Virus record (IMG/VR): IMGVR_UViG_3300029953_000068
Span: 1 to 42,112 of that record
Strand: one strand, 5' to 3'
From: a virus
DNA length: 42,112 bases
Of this stretch, positions 5,217 through 11,816 are shown piece after piece (within the stretch, counting starts at the first letter, position 1; every line of letters starts with the position of its first letter). The notes below the pieces were generated by a model. The model was not told where the DNA came from, made no database searches, and saw nothing but the letters and a program-made list of their open reading frames with translations. The translations under genes and the position numbers were made by a program.

Positions 5217-5249
5217 AAGAGGGTAACACTCAAAAAGAAAGGACGAACG

Positions 5250-5597
5250 ATGCGACGAAAACACAGACCTCTTGAGGATCAAGCAACGAGAGACAAAAGA
5301 GTAATCACGCCCGACTTGCTAACCAATGCCCTAACCGTTCTACAGGATAGCCGTCAGTTTGATTCTGCAAAGCTCTTAGCCAGACGCGACCTTGCCAACA
5401 GACTTATGACAGGCAAGCAAGAACAAGAGATGGTAGAGCGTGGGCTGTCTTTGATCGACCTCTTATCCGGTGGACTCTCTTCAATGGACGAACCTTGGGC
5501 GTACAACATACTTAATAGCTGGAATGAAAGACTCTCCGCTATTGGGTCTAAACATGAGATATTCGGCTATGTTCCCACCTTGAGTAACGTAGCTTAA
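5250..5597 (+). CDS. Hypothetical helical protein
   Basis: A 115-residue protein with a basic N-terminus (MRRKHRPLEDQATRDKR) and amphipathic helices after it. I use ATG 5250, with AAAGGA 8 nt upstream, rather than ATG 5205, which lies inside the candidate promoter. No recognised domain. The basic start would allow nucleic-acid contact, but this is speculation. Confidence 0.7.
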   Translation: MRRKHRPLEDQATRDKRVITPDLLTNALTVLQDSRQFDSAKLLARRDLANRLMTGKQEQEMVERGLSLIDLLSGGLSSMDEPWAYNILNSWNERLSAIGSKHEIFGYVPTLSNVA

Positions 5598-5631
5598 CAA
5601 TAACTTCTTTACCCCAAACAAGAAAGGGTGT

Positions 5632-5916
5632 ATGATGTTTCTCCTAAAAGCCACTAAACGTTTGAAGGCTACTCTAAGGAGAGCGGGAGCGAGTAAGATT
5701 CGCCTACCGTCCAGATATAAACAATTTCTTTGCAAACACGCTATTGTACGACATTTAGTTGTACTAGGTGGCTTCGTTGTGATAGTCATTGTCACAGAAA
5801 AGGTTTTTCATAACGAGGTTCTTTCTCATGGCATCGAACTAGCAGCGGGTAGTATGTTCGATAACTTTGTCACAGCGTTTGAACACGCCTTTTTCGCGGC
5901 AGAAACCGTAGAATAA
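5632..5916 (+). CDS. Small membrane protein with basic N-terminus
   Basis: A 94-residue protein: a strongly basic segment (residues 6-36), one hydrophobic membrane span at about 38-57 (VVLGGFVVIVIV) and an acidic C-terminal part. Positive-inside logic puts the N-terminus in the cytoplasm. ATG 5632 and ATG 5635 are adjacent; AAAGGG is better spaced for 5635. Function unknown; last gene before the next promoter. Confidence 0.7.
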   Translation: MMFLLKATKRLKATLRRAGASKIRLPSRYKQFLCKHAIVRHLVVLGGFVVIVIVTEKVFHNEVLSHGIELAAGSMFDNFVTAFEHAFFAAETVE

Positions 5917-5929
5917 TTCAAAAAACCTC

Positions 5930-5964
5930 TTGACAAGTAGGATAGATTTTGGTATCCTACTTGT
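5930..5964 (+). promoter_or_regulatory. Promoter with perfect 12-bp operator-like palindrome
   Basis: TTGACA (5930-5935), a 17-bp spacer and TATCCT (5953-5958). ACAAGTAGGATA (5933-5944) and TATCCTACTTGT (5953-5964) form a perfect 12-bp inverted repeat with an 8-bp spacer that covers part of the -35, the spacer and the -10. A dimeric repressor bound here would block RNA polymerase. It drives the gene at 5997. Confidence 0.75.
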
Positions 5965-5996
5965 GAAGTCGAAACAAACAAAACGAAAGGAACAAC

Positions 5997-6581
5997 ATGA
6001 CCGCAGCAGCAGTACACGAACCTAGCTTCCAAGACCTTCAATCTGAGATTGCTTCTCAGGTTAGCAATAACAACTTTGAGAAAGAGTCGGAAGTTAACGA
6101 AGCTTTCGGCCAAACGTGTGACCTTTGTGGAGGAGATCACGAAACCCCCAATGTGTTTTCCGTATTGAGCGACAGCCCGAATGATCCAGAAACCGAAAAA
6201 AGCTTTACCTCAGAAACCTTTATAGAAACTTTTATGGAAAAGATGAGGGGCATTATAGATAATGCAAAAGTGTGTGTCCTTCACCAGATCATCGATGGGC
6301 AGTCCAATGAGCCGCTTACCGTGACATTTTCCCCCGAACAAGCTCAGATTATCCGAGCCGCCCTTGCACGCTTTGAGATGGAAAGCGCGGGTGACTTGTC
6401 ACCAGAAAACTACCCCGGCAACTTGTCAGATGCTTTTGACGAAAACGGAAAGCCGACTGATGGGCTTCTCCTTTCAGGGATAGCCTACGCTTTTGTCAAA
6501 GATGCGGTGTTTTCCGATGCCGAAGACCTCATCGGCCCCATCACCGCAGTCGCAAACCGAGTAAGCGGTGATAACAACTAA
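5997..6581 (+). CDS. Acidic hypothetical protein, single-gene operon
   Basis: A 194-residue, very acidic protein with a CDLCGGDH knuckle at about residues 41-48 and a middle segment rich in Ser, Glu and Thr. ATG 5997 has AAAGGA 7 nt upstream. It has its own operator-bearing promoter and its own terminator hairpin, so it is controlled separately. Acidity plus separate control recalls host-takeover or DNA-mimic proteins, but nothing in the sequence proves that. No recognised family. Confidence 0.75.
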   Translation: MTAAAVHEPSFQDLQSEIASQVSNNNFEKESEVNEAFGQTCDLCGGDHETPNVFSVLSDSPNDPETEKSFTSETFIETFMEKMRGIIDNAKVCVLHQIIDGQSNEPLTVTFSPEQAQIIRAALARFEMESAGDLSPENYPGNLSDAFDENGKPTDGLLLSGIAYAFVKDAVFSDAEDLIGPITAVANRVSGDNN

Positions 6582-6611
6582 CTTCTCATAGCTTTACAAA
6601 ACATTTTAATA

Positions 6612-6655
6612 GCACCCTAGCAGATATTTAATAGAACCTGCTAGGGTGTACTTTT
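6612..6655 (+). terminator. Hairpin terminator
   Basis: A perfect 11-bp stem (CACCCTAGCAG / CTGCTAGGGTG, 6613-6623 / 6638-6648) with a 14-nt loop, followed by TACTTTTA. It ends the 5997-6581 operon; the U-tract is short. Confidence 0.7.
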
Positions 6656-6670
6656 ACTAACGCCACGGCC

Positions 6671-6700
6671 TTGACAAATGGCATCGAACCGGCGTATATT
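6671..6700 (+). promoter_or_regulatory. Sigma70-like promoter
   Basis: TTGACA (6671-6676), an 18-bp spacer and TATATT (6695-6700), 46 nt before ATG 6747. Imperfect direct repeats (AATGGCATCGA and AATGGCACCGA) lie on either side of the -10 and start point and may be regulator sites. Confidence 0.65.
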
Positions 6701-6746
6701 GGTATTAGTGACGGTACCAATGGCACCGAGGAAGGAGAAATCATTG

Positions 6747-6995
6747 ATGACTCAAGCGGGGTCTAATACTGACGAGAGCGAAACCCAAAGCAATACATTT
6801 GTACGCTTTAAGAACAATTGCTACAAATGTACTAACCGTAGGACAATACCGGGTAGTGCACACTCATTTTGCGTCAATTTTGATGCGAATGTTACCATGG
6901 ACTCTCATGGGGTAGAACACGGATGGGCATTCTGGCCCCTTGACTTCGATCCGATATGGGTAAAAGCTTGTACCGGATTCACACCGAAAGGATAA
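6747..6995 (+). CDS. Conserved phage zinc-binding protein
   Basis: An 82-residue protein with the pattern NNCYKCTNRRTIPGSAHSFC, then WAFWPLDFDPIWVKACTGF. This arrangement (CxxC, iPG-x-H-x-x-C, GW-x-x-WP-x-x-FDP-x-W-x-x-x-C) is one I recognise from unnamed phage proteins with a probable zinc knuckle. I start at ATG 6747 with AAGGAG upstream; the in-frame ATG at 6678 lies inside the promoter. First gene of the transcript from 6671. Confidence 0.8.
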   Translation: MTQAGSNTDESETQSNTFVRFKNNCYKCTNRRTIPGSAHSFCVNFDANVTMDSHGVEHGWAFWPLDFDPIWVKACTGFTPKG

Positions 6996-6996
6996 C

Positions 6997-7398
6997 ATGG
7001 ATACCAAAGAAGTAGTAAATGAGTTACAAGCAAGGCTTGATCCTGCAAACCGTAAACCTGCAAGCAGTAATCTTGATTTGCTTAGTGTGCTTAGTGTGTT
7101 TGACGTTATTCCTCGCATTCCTCGCGTACACTGTACGGATGGGTTTAGCATGAGCGTACAAGCACAACACACGGCTTACTGCTCACCACGCGATAGTAAA
7201 GGTCCGTGGTACGAAGTTGAGGTAGGTTTTCCGTCCGAACGGGTAGAAGATTTCATGCCCTATATCGACGACGAATATGAACCAGACTCAACTGAAGCGG
7301 TATACGGTTTTGTGCCTATTAACATTGTAGCAGATGTTATTATAGCACATGGTGGCTTTAAGGGTTACAACCATCAACCAATAAGACGTTTTCGGTAA
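6997..7398 (+). CDS. Conserved phage protein (GFSMSVQA family) with RRFR tail
   Basis: A 133-residue protein. The core VHCTDGFSMSVQAQHTAYCSPRD, then VEVGFPSE, then VYGFVPINIVADVIIAHGG belongs to a common phage and prophage family of unknown function. Near the N-terminus two exact 9-bp tandem duplications encode LSVLSV (7081-7098) and IPRIPR (7108-7125). The protein ends PIRRFR, the tail shared with two other proteins in the window. The stop is followed directly by the GGAGG of the next gene. Confidence 0.8.
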   Translation: MDTKEVVNELQARLDPANRKPASSNLDLLSVLSVFDVIPRIPRVHCTDGFSMSVQAQHTAYCSPRDSKGPWYEVEVGFPSERVEDFMPYIDDEYEPDSTEAVYGFVPINIVADVIIAHGGFKGYNHQPIRRFR

Positions 7399-7410
7399 GG
7401 AGGCTACTAA

Positions 7411-7917
7411 ATGAAAGCTACATACGAACAACTGCAACAAGCTACACAGGCCGCTTATGGAACATATCACCCCAATAGCGAGTGGTGGAGAGAGAACGCC
7501 ACGTGCTGCGGTAGGTGGCTGAGCGTAGTAGACGCCGCTATCCGCACTTTGCCCGAACCGGAGCCGGAGCCAAGCAAAGAGATTGAAGCACTAAAGGAAA
7601 CTCTTAGAAACGTTGTGGCCGAGCGCGATAATCTTCACTGGCAGCAAGAGACTCTACTGGCAAAGCACCGGCGCGACTTGGAGCGCATGGCGCAGGAATT
7701 GTCGGACGAGGAATACAAGTCCTACATGGACTTCGACGCGTGGGCAAGAGCATCGCTCAACCACGTCTTGCAGCTTCGTCTACTCGAAATCCTGCCCCAA
7801 CCCACCGAGGCAGAACTGATTGCGAGGGAATTGTATCTTCACTCAGACTACGCTGTGACTTTAATCGAGGTACAAGCGGTCCTTGACGCCCAAGCCAGAT
7901 TGGAGAAGAATAAGTGA
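7411..7917 (+). CDS. Hypothetical coiled-coil protein
   Basis: A 168-residue protein with a Trp-rich start (NSEWWRENATCCGRWLS), a PEPEPEPS linker at about residue 50 and a predicted coiled coil at about 57-100. AAGGAGG upstream of ATG 7411 is strong. Its stop overlaps the next start (GTGA). Codon use looks more GC-rich than in neighbouring genes, which may reflect separate acquisition. No recognised function. Confidence 0.75.
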   Translation: MKATYEQLQQATQAAYGTYHPNSEWWRENATCCGRWLSVVDAAIRTLPEPEPEPSKEIEALKETLRNVVAERDNLHWQQETLLAKHRRDLERMAQELSDEEYKSYMDFDAWARASLNHVLQLRLLEILPQPTEAELIARELYLHSDYAVTLIEVQAVLDAQARLEKNK

Positions 7918-8180
7918 AAGTTATTCGCACAGAGATGCACAACCCTACGCCAACTTGTGACGAACATGTTGGTACGTTCTTTTATGTTAGTCCACAAAAA
8001 GAAAAAATACAAGCAGAGTTTTACATAAACTGTTGCCCAGAAGACCCCAACAACGAATTAACAAAGTCTCTAAGGGTGGACGCGCTAAACGAGCAATTCA
8101 CCGACCAATACCAGCAGCTTATACAGGGATTCAACACTGACATTCAGTATGTTCCTGTTTACCCCAACCCAATCTTCTAA
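7914..8180 (+). CDS. Small hypothetical protein
   Basis: An 88-residue protein started by GTG 7914, which overlaps the previous stop, with GGAG in the upstream gene end. It has several Cys (C15, and a CC pair near residue 41) but no clear metal motif. Probably translationally coupled to the coiled-coil gene. Not recognised. Confidence 0.65.
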   Translation: MKVIRTEMHNPTPTCDEHVGTFFYVSPQKEKIQAEFYINCCPEDPNNELTKSLRVDALNEQFTDQYQQLIQGFNTDIQYVPVYPNPIF

Positions 8181-8204
8181 CCTATTAAGAAAGGATTTAT
8201 CACA

Positions 8205-8342
8205 ATGGTCATACTAATTGTAGGATTTATCATTATCGGACTTTGCTTAATAAATGATTTTGAGCAACGTCACGCAGAAGACGACGAATCTAATGACCTT
8301 AACAATCCTTTTTATGAGGATTTTGAAAAACACCCTTACTAG
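8205..8342 (+). CDS. 45-residue membrane-anchored acidic protein
   Basis: ATG 8205 is preceded by AAGAAAGGA. The product has one N-terminal transmembrane helix (residues 2-16, VILIVGFIIIGLCLI) and an acidic tail rich in Asp and Glu. This is the size of small phage membrane effectors or lysis accessory proteins; which it is cannot be read from the sequence. It lies between 7914-8180 and 8354-8626 in the same operon. Confidence 0.7.
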   Translation: MVILIVGFIIIGLCLINDFEQRHAEDDESNDLNNPFYEDFEKHPY

Positions 8343-8353
8343 AAAGGATTTTT

Positions 8354-8626
8354 GTGGAACAAACTCTACAAAAAATCAAGCGAATAGAGGCTCATTCTTG
8401 CGGGTCTGTATGGCGAAACGATGTTAGCCACGCCATACAGTCCGGCGCTACGGTACAGGTCATCGACCTCGAAAGAAACGTTCTAGGTACGTTGACACTC
8501 ATTAACAATCGTGTTAGACTAAATGGTAGGATGATTTCTTGGGCCAAGCTTTGGGAGATAGAGCACAAATGGTCTGACATAGTGAGCACCCAACAAACAA
8601 AGGTTTTTAATAAACAAAGTTTTTGA
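8354..8626 (+). CDS. Small hypothetical protein
   Basis: A 90-residue protein started by GTG 8354, with AAAGGA 7 nt upstream. The middle (ATVQVIDLERNVLGTLTLINNRVRLNG) looks like a small beta fold. Its stop lies 12 nt before tRNA-Leu. No family recognised. Confidence 0.65.
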   Translation: MEQTLQKIKRIEAHSCGSVWRNDVSHAIQSGATVQVIDLERNVLGTLTLINNRVRLNGRMISWAKLWEIEHKWSDIVSTQQTKVFNKQSF

Positions 8627-8637
8627 TTTTTAACTTT

Positions 8638-8724
8638 GTCAGTGTGGCGGAATCGGCAGACGCAACGGACTTAAAATCCGGTATCCTTCGGGATGTGAGG
8701 GTTCGACCCCCTCCACTGACACCA
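8638..8724 (+). tRNA. tRNA-Leu (TAA)
   Basis: An 87-nt class II tRNA: acceptor GTCAGTG/CACTGAC, anticodon loop CTTAAAA with anticodon TAA, a long variable arm with ATCC-TTCG-GGAT hairpin, T-arm TTCGACC loop and encoded ACCA. Normal for leucine, and a useful comparison with the odd tRNA at 8965. Confidence 0.94.
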
Positions 8725-8757
8725 ACTCATAAACCCAACCGATCAAAGGAGAACACC

Positions 8758-8943
8758 ATTAAGAAACCAAAGGTACAGCTTACCAAGAACGATGGTAATG
8801 TTTTTGTGGTTATCGGGATTTGTAGTAAAGCCTTAAAAGCCGTTGACCCTGCTACGGAAAAGATATTTGTGAAAAAGGCTTTTGCTGCACAAACGTATGA
8901 CGAAGTGTTGCGTCTTGCTATGGAGTATTGTGAAGTGAGCTAA
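8758..8943 (+). CDS. Small phage protein with apparent ATT start
   Basis: A 61-residue protein, MKKPKVQLTKNDGNVFVVIG if the first codon is read as Met. The frame begins at ATT 8758, six bases after a perfect AAAGGAG, and there is no ATG, GTG or TTG until about 17 codons later, beyond the conserved-looking start. The opening resembles small phage proteins that begin MxKPKVxLxGxDGNxF. An ATT start is rare (known for infC) and limits expression. Extending the frame upstream would run through tRNA-Leu, so that longer reading is not credible. Confidence 0.7.
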   Translation: MKKPKVQLTKNDGNVFVVIGICSKALKAVDPATEKIFVKKAFAAQTYDEVLRLAMEYCEVS

Positions 8944-8964
8944 ACACTAATAAACTTTGGTAGT

Positions 8965-9041
8965 GCCATCGTAGCCCAATTGGAAGAGGCCGCAGGTTTA
9001 GACCCTGTGGGATGTGAGTTCGAGTCTCACCGATGGTACCA
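8965..9041 (+). tRNA. tRNA with Leu anticodon (TAG) but class I body
   Basis: A 77-nt cloverleaf: acceptor GCCATCG/CGATGGT (first pair G-T), D-arm, anticodon arm GCAGG-TTTAGAC-CCTGT, a 5-nt variable loop (GGGAT), T-arm GTGAG-TTCGAGT-CTCAC and encoded ACCA. The anticodon TAG reads leucine CUA, yet bacterial tRNA-Leu normally has a long variable arm, as the 8638 gene does. The charged amino acid is therefore uncertain. It lies 27 nt upstream of a tyrosine recombinase gene, so the tRNA could also serve as an attachment site. Confidence 0.88.
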
Positions 9042-9067
9042 ACTTTTATAATTTAAGAAAGCTAATT

Positions 9068-9586
9068 ATGAAGTATCTTACGATACCGGAAATCAAAGCA
9101 CTACTAGCCAACGTACCTAACGAACGGCAACGGCTTATGCTACTAGTGGGGTTTAATCACGGTCTGCGAGTCTCCGAGCTAATAGGGCTGAGAGGCAAAG
9201 ACATCCAGTTTGGGCGGGTGTACGCGAAGAGGCTAAAAGGCTCCAACGCGACCACACAGCCGTACAAGACCAGTGTTGATCCCGAACTGGACGAGGTTAG
9301 CCGGTTAACCGAGCTATCCAAGACACTCGGACCCGATGATATAGTCTTTCCTATGACCCGCTCCGGTGTTGCCAAACTAATGAAACGAGCAGGAGCAAGG
9401 GCGAATATAGACCCTTTGAAGTTACACCCACATGCGTTAAAACATTCTTGTGCAAGAGCAGCTATTAAAGTTATGCCCATAAACTACGTACAAAGATATT
9501 TAGGGCATAGCTCGTTACAATCAACTGGAGAATACCTAAAGGCAAGTGACGAGGAAAGTAGCGAAGCGTTCGCACTGGCGTACTAA
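9068..9586 (+). CDS. Minimal tyrosine recombinase/integrase
   Basis: A 172-residue catalytic-domain-only tyrosine recombinase. GLRVSEL holds catalytic Arg34, RLKGS a candidate Lys57, HALKHS the HxxR box with Lys125 in place of Arg, LGHSS His147, and EYL the nucleophile Tyr156. The N-terminal arm-binding and core-binding domains of phage integrases are absent. I use ATG 9068; the 9014 start lies inside the upstream tRNA. It may resolve multimers, integrate at the neighbouring tRNA, or be crippled by the Lys substitution. Confidence 0.85.
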   Translation: MKYLTIPEIKALLANVPNERQRLMLLVGFNHGLRVSELIGLRGKDIQFGRVYAKRLKGSNATTQPYKTSVDPELDEVSRLTELSKTLGPDDIVFPMTRSGVAKLMKRAGARANIDPLKLHPHALKHSCARAAIKVMPINYVQRYLGHSSLQSTGEYLKASDEESSEAFALAY

Positions 9587-9628
9587 CCTTTGGTACTTTG
9601 GTACTAACCCTTAATAAGAAAGGATAAC

Positions 9629-9988
9629 ATGTCAAGATACAAAAGTTCTCCTAACTACTTGGAGCCGACCCGGTATACTCCTTATATTATTCTTGGAGAA
9701 ACTGAGGACCAAGACAAGCCCGGTATGGACGAGGCTGCTGACGGACTTTACGTTACACTTTCTGACTATAATCAGATAGCGGCTGACCGGGCCTACTTTT
9801 TAGAGCAGAAGCGTAGAGAACAAGAGAAGGTAGGGGCTTTTATCGTAGCTCTAACAAAAGCCGAACAACGCATTAAAGATTTGGAAGAACGTCTTTTGGT
9901 ACTAACAAAGTTTACGTATGAAGGAGGCTACACACCGCCTTATACGCCCTATGAGAGTAAGTGTGAAAGTCTTTCAGTAACCGACTAA
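9629..9988 (+). CDS. Hypothetical coiled-coil protein
   Basis: A 119-residue protein with a Tyr/Pro-rich N-terminus and a predicted coiled coil at about residues 50-92 (EQKRREQEKVGAFIVALTKA), then a Tyr/Pro-rich tail. AAGAAAGGA precedes ATG 9629. No family recognised. Confidence 0.7.
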   Translation: MSRYKSSPNYLEPTRYTPYIILGETEDQDKPGMDEAADGLYVTLSDYNQIAADRAYFLEQKRREQEKVGAFIVALTKAEQRIKDLEERLLVLTKFTYEGGYTPPYTPYESKCESLSVTD

Positions 9989-10019
9989 CTAATATTCACA
10001 TGAAAGGAAATCTAATATA

Positions 10020-10550
10020 ATGGATTTTGAAATAAAGGGTTTCAATTTTGAAACAAAACTAGCAGGTAATGTTATGGGTAAGGATACTTGGCTTACACCG
10101 CCTTACCTATACGAAGCTTTGGGTAAGTTTGATTTAGACCCCTGTGCCGCGCCGTGGCCTAGACCTTGGGAAATTGCACCAAATAACTATGACATAACAC
10201 TAGGTCAAGACGGGTTAGCACTACCTTGGAGTGGAAGAGTCTTCTGTAATCCTCCCTATGGAGAAGAGGCAGGAAAGTTTATGAAAAAGTTAGCAAACCA
10301 TAAGAGCGGTATAGGACTCATCTTTGCCAGAACAGAGACTAAAGTATGGCAAGATACTATATGGCCTAATGCTATTGGTATCTTATTCTTAAAGGGAAGG
10401 CTTTCGTTTTACGACGACAAAGGTGAAAAAGGCGGAACGGCTGGTAGCCCGTCAACGCTAGTTGCGTTCTCTCATGAAGACACTGAGGTACTAAGGACTT
10501 GTGGCTTAAAAGGCTGCTTAGTCACTCAACCCGGTATTAAGATGGTCTAA
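10020..10550 (+). CDS. Phage DNA N6-adenine methyltransferase (Dam family)
   Basis: A 176-residue protein of the phage N6-adenine methyltransferase family. DTWLTPPYLYEALGKFDLDPCAA is the characteristic opening, GRVFCNPPYG carries the catalytic NPPY motif, and FARTETKVWQ and FLKGRLSFY are the conserved distal blocks. It would methylate adenine in DNA with S-adenosylmethionine, probably to shield the phage genome from host restriction. Length is normal for this compact family. AAAGGA lies upstream of ATG 10020. Confidence 0.88.
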   Translation: MDFEIKGFNFETKLAGNVMGKDTWLTPPYLYEALGKFDLDPCAAPWPRPWEIAPNNYDITLGQDGLALPWSGRVFCNPPYGEEAGKFMKKLANHKSGIGLIFARTETKVWQDTIWPNAIGILFLKGRLSFYDDKGEKGGTAGSPSTLVAFSHEDTEVLRTCGLKGCLVTQPGIKMV

Positions 10551-10568
10551 ACTTTAACCAAATAACCC

Positions 10569-10597
10569 TTGACAAAACGTACAAAATACGATAGGAT
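10569..10597 (+). promoter_or_regulatory. Sigma70-like promoter almost touching the start codon
   Basis: TTGACA (10569-10574), a 17-bp spacer and TAGGAT (10592-10597). The ATG of the PRTase gene is at 10602, only 4 bases after the -10, so a transcript from here would be leaderless or start inside the codon. TAGGATAAG could instead serve as the ribosome-binding site of a longer transcript. Confidence 0.45.
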
Positions 10598-10601
10598 AAG
10601 T

Positions 10602-11117
10602 ATGAGCGACAATTACCAAACGATTTACCAAACAACTGAGCACTTATACGAGTCTCTTGTTCCCAGTTTACTACGTAATGCTATAAAAAAGGGAGCAAAG
10701 ATACTTAAATATCTCGACTCACGCCCTAACACGAAGTTCGATACTATAGCTTTTGCTGGAATGAGTGGTGCCCTTATTGCACCCGGAATAGCATTGGCTA
10801 CTAATAAAGAATTAACGTTAGTCCGCAAAGCAGGAGATAAGCATCATGGATCAAGTATTACGAAAGGAGTAGAAGGCAACGCTAATATAAACAGATATAT
10901 CATAGTAGATGATCTTGTTAGCTCTGGCGCTACTGTTAGGCGAATACAAAGGCAGATACGAAAATACTATCCCGATGCAATGTGCGTAGGTGTGCTACAA
11001 TTACATTATGTATCGGAATACGATATGAACCCAGAGAGGGAAAATCGCCTATTGTACCCTGCATATAATCTAAAACCCAAAAACAAAACAAAAGAGGAAG
11101 GCACTTTCCATGACTAA
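10602..11117 (+). CDS. Type I phosphoribosyltransferase-like protein
   Basis: A 171-residue protein with the PRPP-binding signature RYIIVDDLVSSGATVRRI (hydrophobic strand, DD, then SSGAT), preceded by FAGMSGALIAPGIALATNK, the usual hydrophobic beta-alpha unit. This is the phosphoribosyltransferase fold used in purine or pyrimidine salvage. The base substrate cannot be told from sequence. It could feed nucleotide synthesis beside the MazG and RNR genes, or act on PRPP or NAD metabolites in phage-host conflict. Start ATG 10602 has AGGATAAG upstream; the end overlaps the next gene by 8 nt. Confidence 0.82.
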   Translation: MSDNYQTIYQTTEHLYESLVPSLLRNAIKKGAKILKYLDSRPNTKFDTIAFAGMSGALIAPGIALATNKELTLVRKAGDKHHGSSITKGVEGNANINRYIIVDDLVSSGATVRRIQRQIRKYYPDAMCVGVLQLHYVSEYDMNPERENRLLYPAYNLKPKNKTKEEGTFHD

Positions 11118-11487
11118 AATTAGTGAGTTTAAGCCATTTCATAAGCCCATTTTTCAAAGGCCCATCCCAAATAAGTTTCGAGAAACGCTTGACAAATTCA
11201 ATCGTATGCCGTACAATAAAAGCAGAGGTAAAAGAGCCGATAGCCAACCTTCTTTCGCTTTTACAGCGGGACAAAAAGCCTTCAAGCTCTTAATCCCCTT
11301 CTCTAATAACCCGTATCATGTTTTACCAGAAAAGACTTACTGGTATAACGGGTACAAAAGCGCAGAACGGACTTACAACGACCAGCAGCGGCTAGAAAGA
11401 CTTCATGAGACACAGCAAGCAATACCGCGAAGTCTTAAACAGGAAGTGTCTTTCGAGTCAATATTCATGAAATTAACAACCGAATAA
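11110..11487 (+). CDS. RMF/CrpP-like domain protein (tentative)
   Basis: A 125-residue basic protein. The middle, FTAGQKAFKLLIPFSNNPYH followed by YWYNGYKSAERTY, follows the pattern of ribosome modulation factor (GYQAGIAG, CPY, W-x-x-GW-x-x-A). If true, it may bind ribosomes or act as a small adaptor; the similarity is only a pattern seen by eye. The N-terminal 45 residues are basic and Pro-rich. ATG 11110 overlaps the PRTase stop. A promoter-like TTGACA-N17-TACAAT lies inside the gene at 11189-11217. Confidence 0.6.
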   Translation: MTKISEFKPFHKPIFQRPIPNKFRETLDKFNRMPYNKSRGKRADSQPSFAFTAGQKAFKLLIPFSNNPYHVLPEKTYWYNGYKSAERTYNDQQRLERLHETQQAIPRSLKQEVSFESIFMKLTTE

Positions 11488-11505
11488 AAAAGGAGAACAA
11501 AGACA

Positions 11506-11739
11506 ATGGGAAAAGTAAATGGAACCTTCACAGCAAGTGTCGAAAACAAACCACTTGCAACCAAGCGTATAAAAGAAGTTACGTTCGAGAAAGCATTTTA
11601 TTTCATCGTGCGTGAGCTTCCTATGCTAAGCCCCGTAACACTTGCAAAATTGCTAAATGATTTGTTAGCAACCGAAGAAACAAGCGGCTCCGATCTGACC
11701 TCCAACTATGAATATCAAATAGCCGACAGCGATTTCTAA
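11506..11739 (+). CDS. Small hypothetical protein
   Basis: A 77-residue protein with helical segments (FEKAFYFIVRELPMLSPVTL) and an acidic C-terminus. AAAAGGAG lies 11 nt before ATG 11506. It follows the RMF-like gene by 18 nt. No recognised family. Confidence 0.7.
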   Translation: MGKVNGTFTASVENKPLATKRIKEVTFEKAFYFIVRELPMLSPVTLAKLLNDLLATEETSGSDLTSNYEYQIADSDF

Positions 11740-11753
11740 TTCTAACAAGTTTA

Positions 11754-11781
11754 TAGGGACTAGTTTAATTGGTAGTCCCTA
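11754..11781 (+). promoter_or_regulatory. Hairpin between genes
   Basis: A perfect 9-bp stem TAGGGACTA / TAGTCCCTA with a 10-nt loop and no U-tract, in the 77-nt leader of parB. It may be a weak terminator, an operator or a leader RNA structure. Confidence 0.5.
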
Positions 11782-11816
11782 CAAACATTTAACCAACACA
11801 CGAAAGGATAAACAAA

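Noticed and set aside
11189-11217. TTGACA-N17-TACAAT inside the RMF-like gene
   Set aside because: It lies in coding sequence (LDKFNRMPYNK) with no gene start just downstream; probably chance, though a minor promoter is possible.
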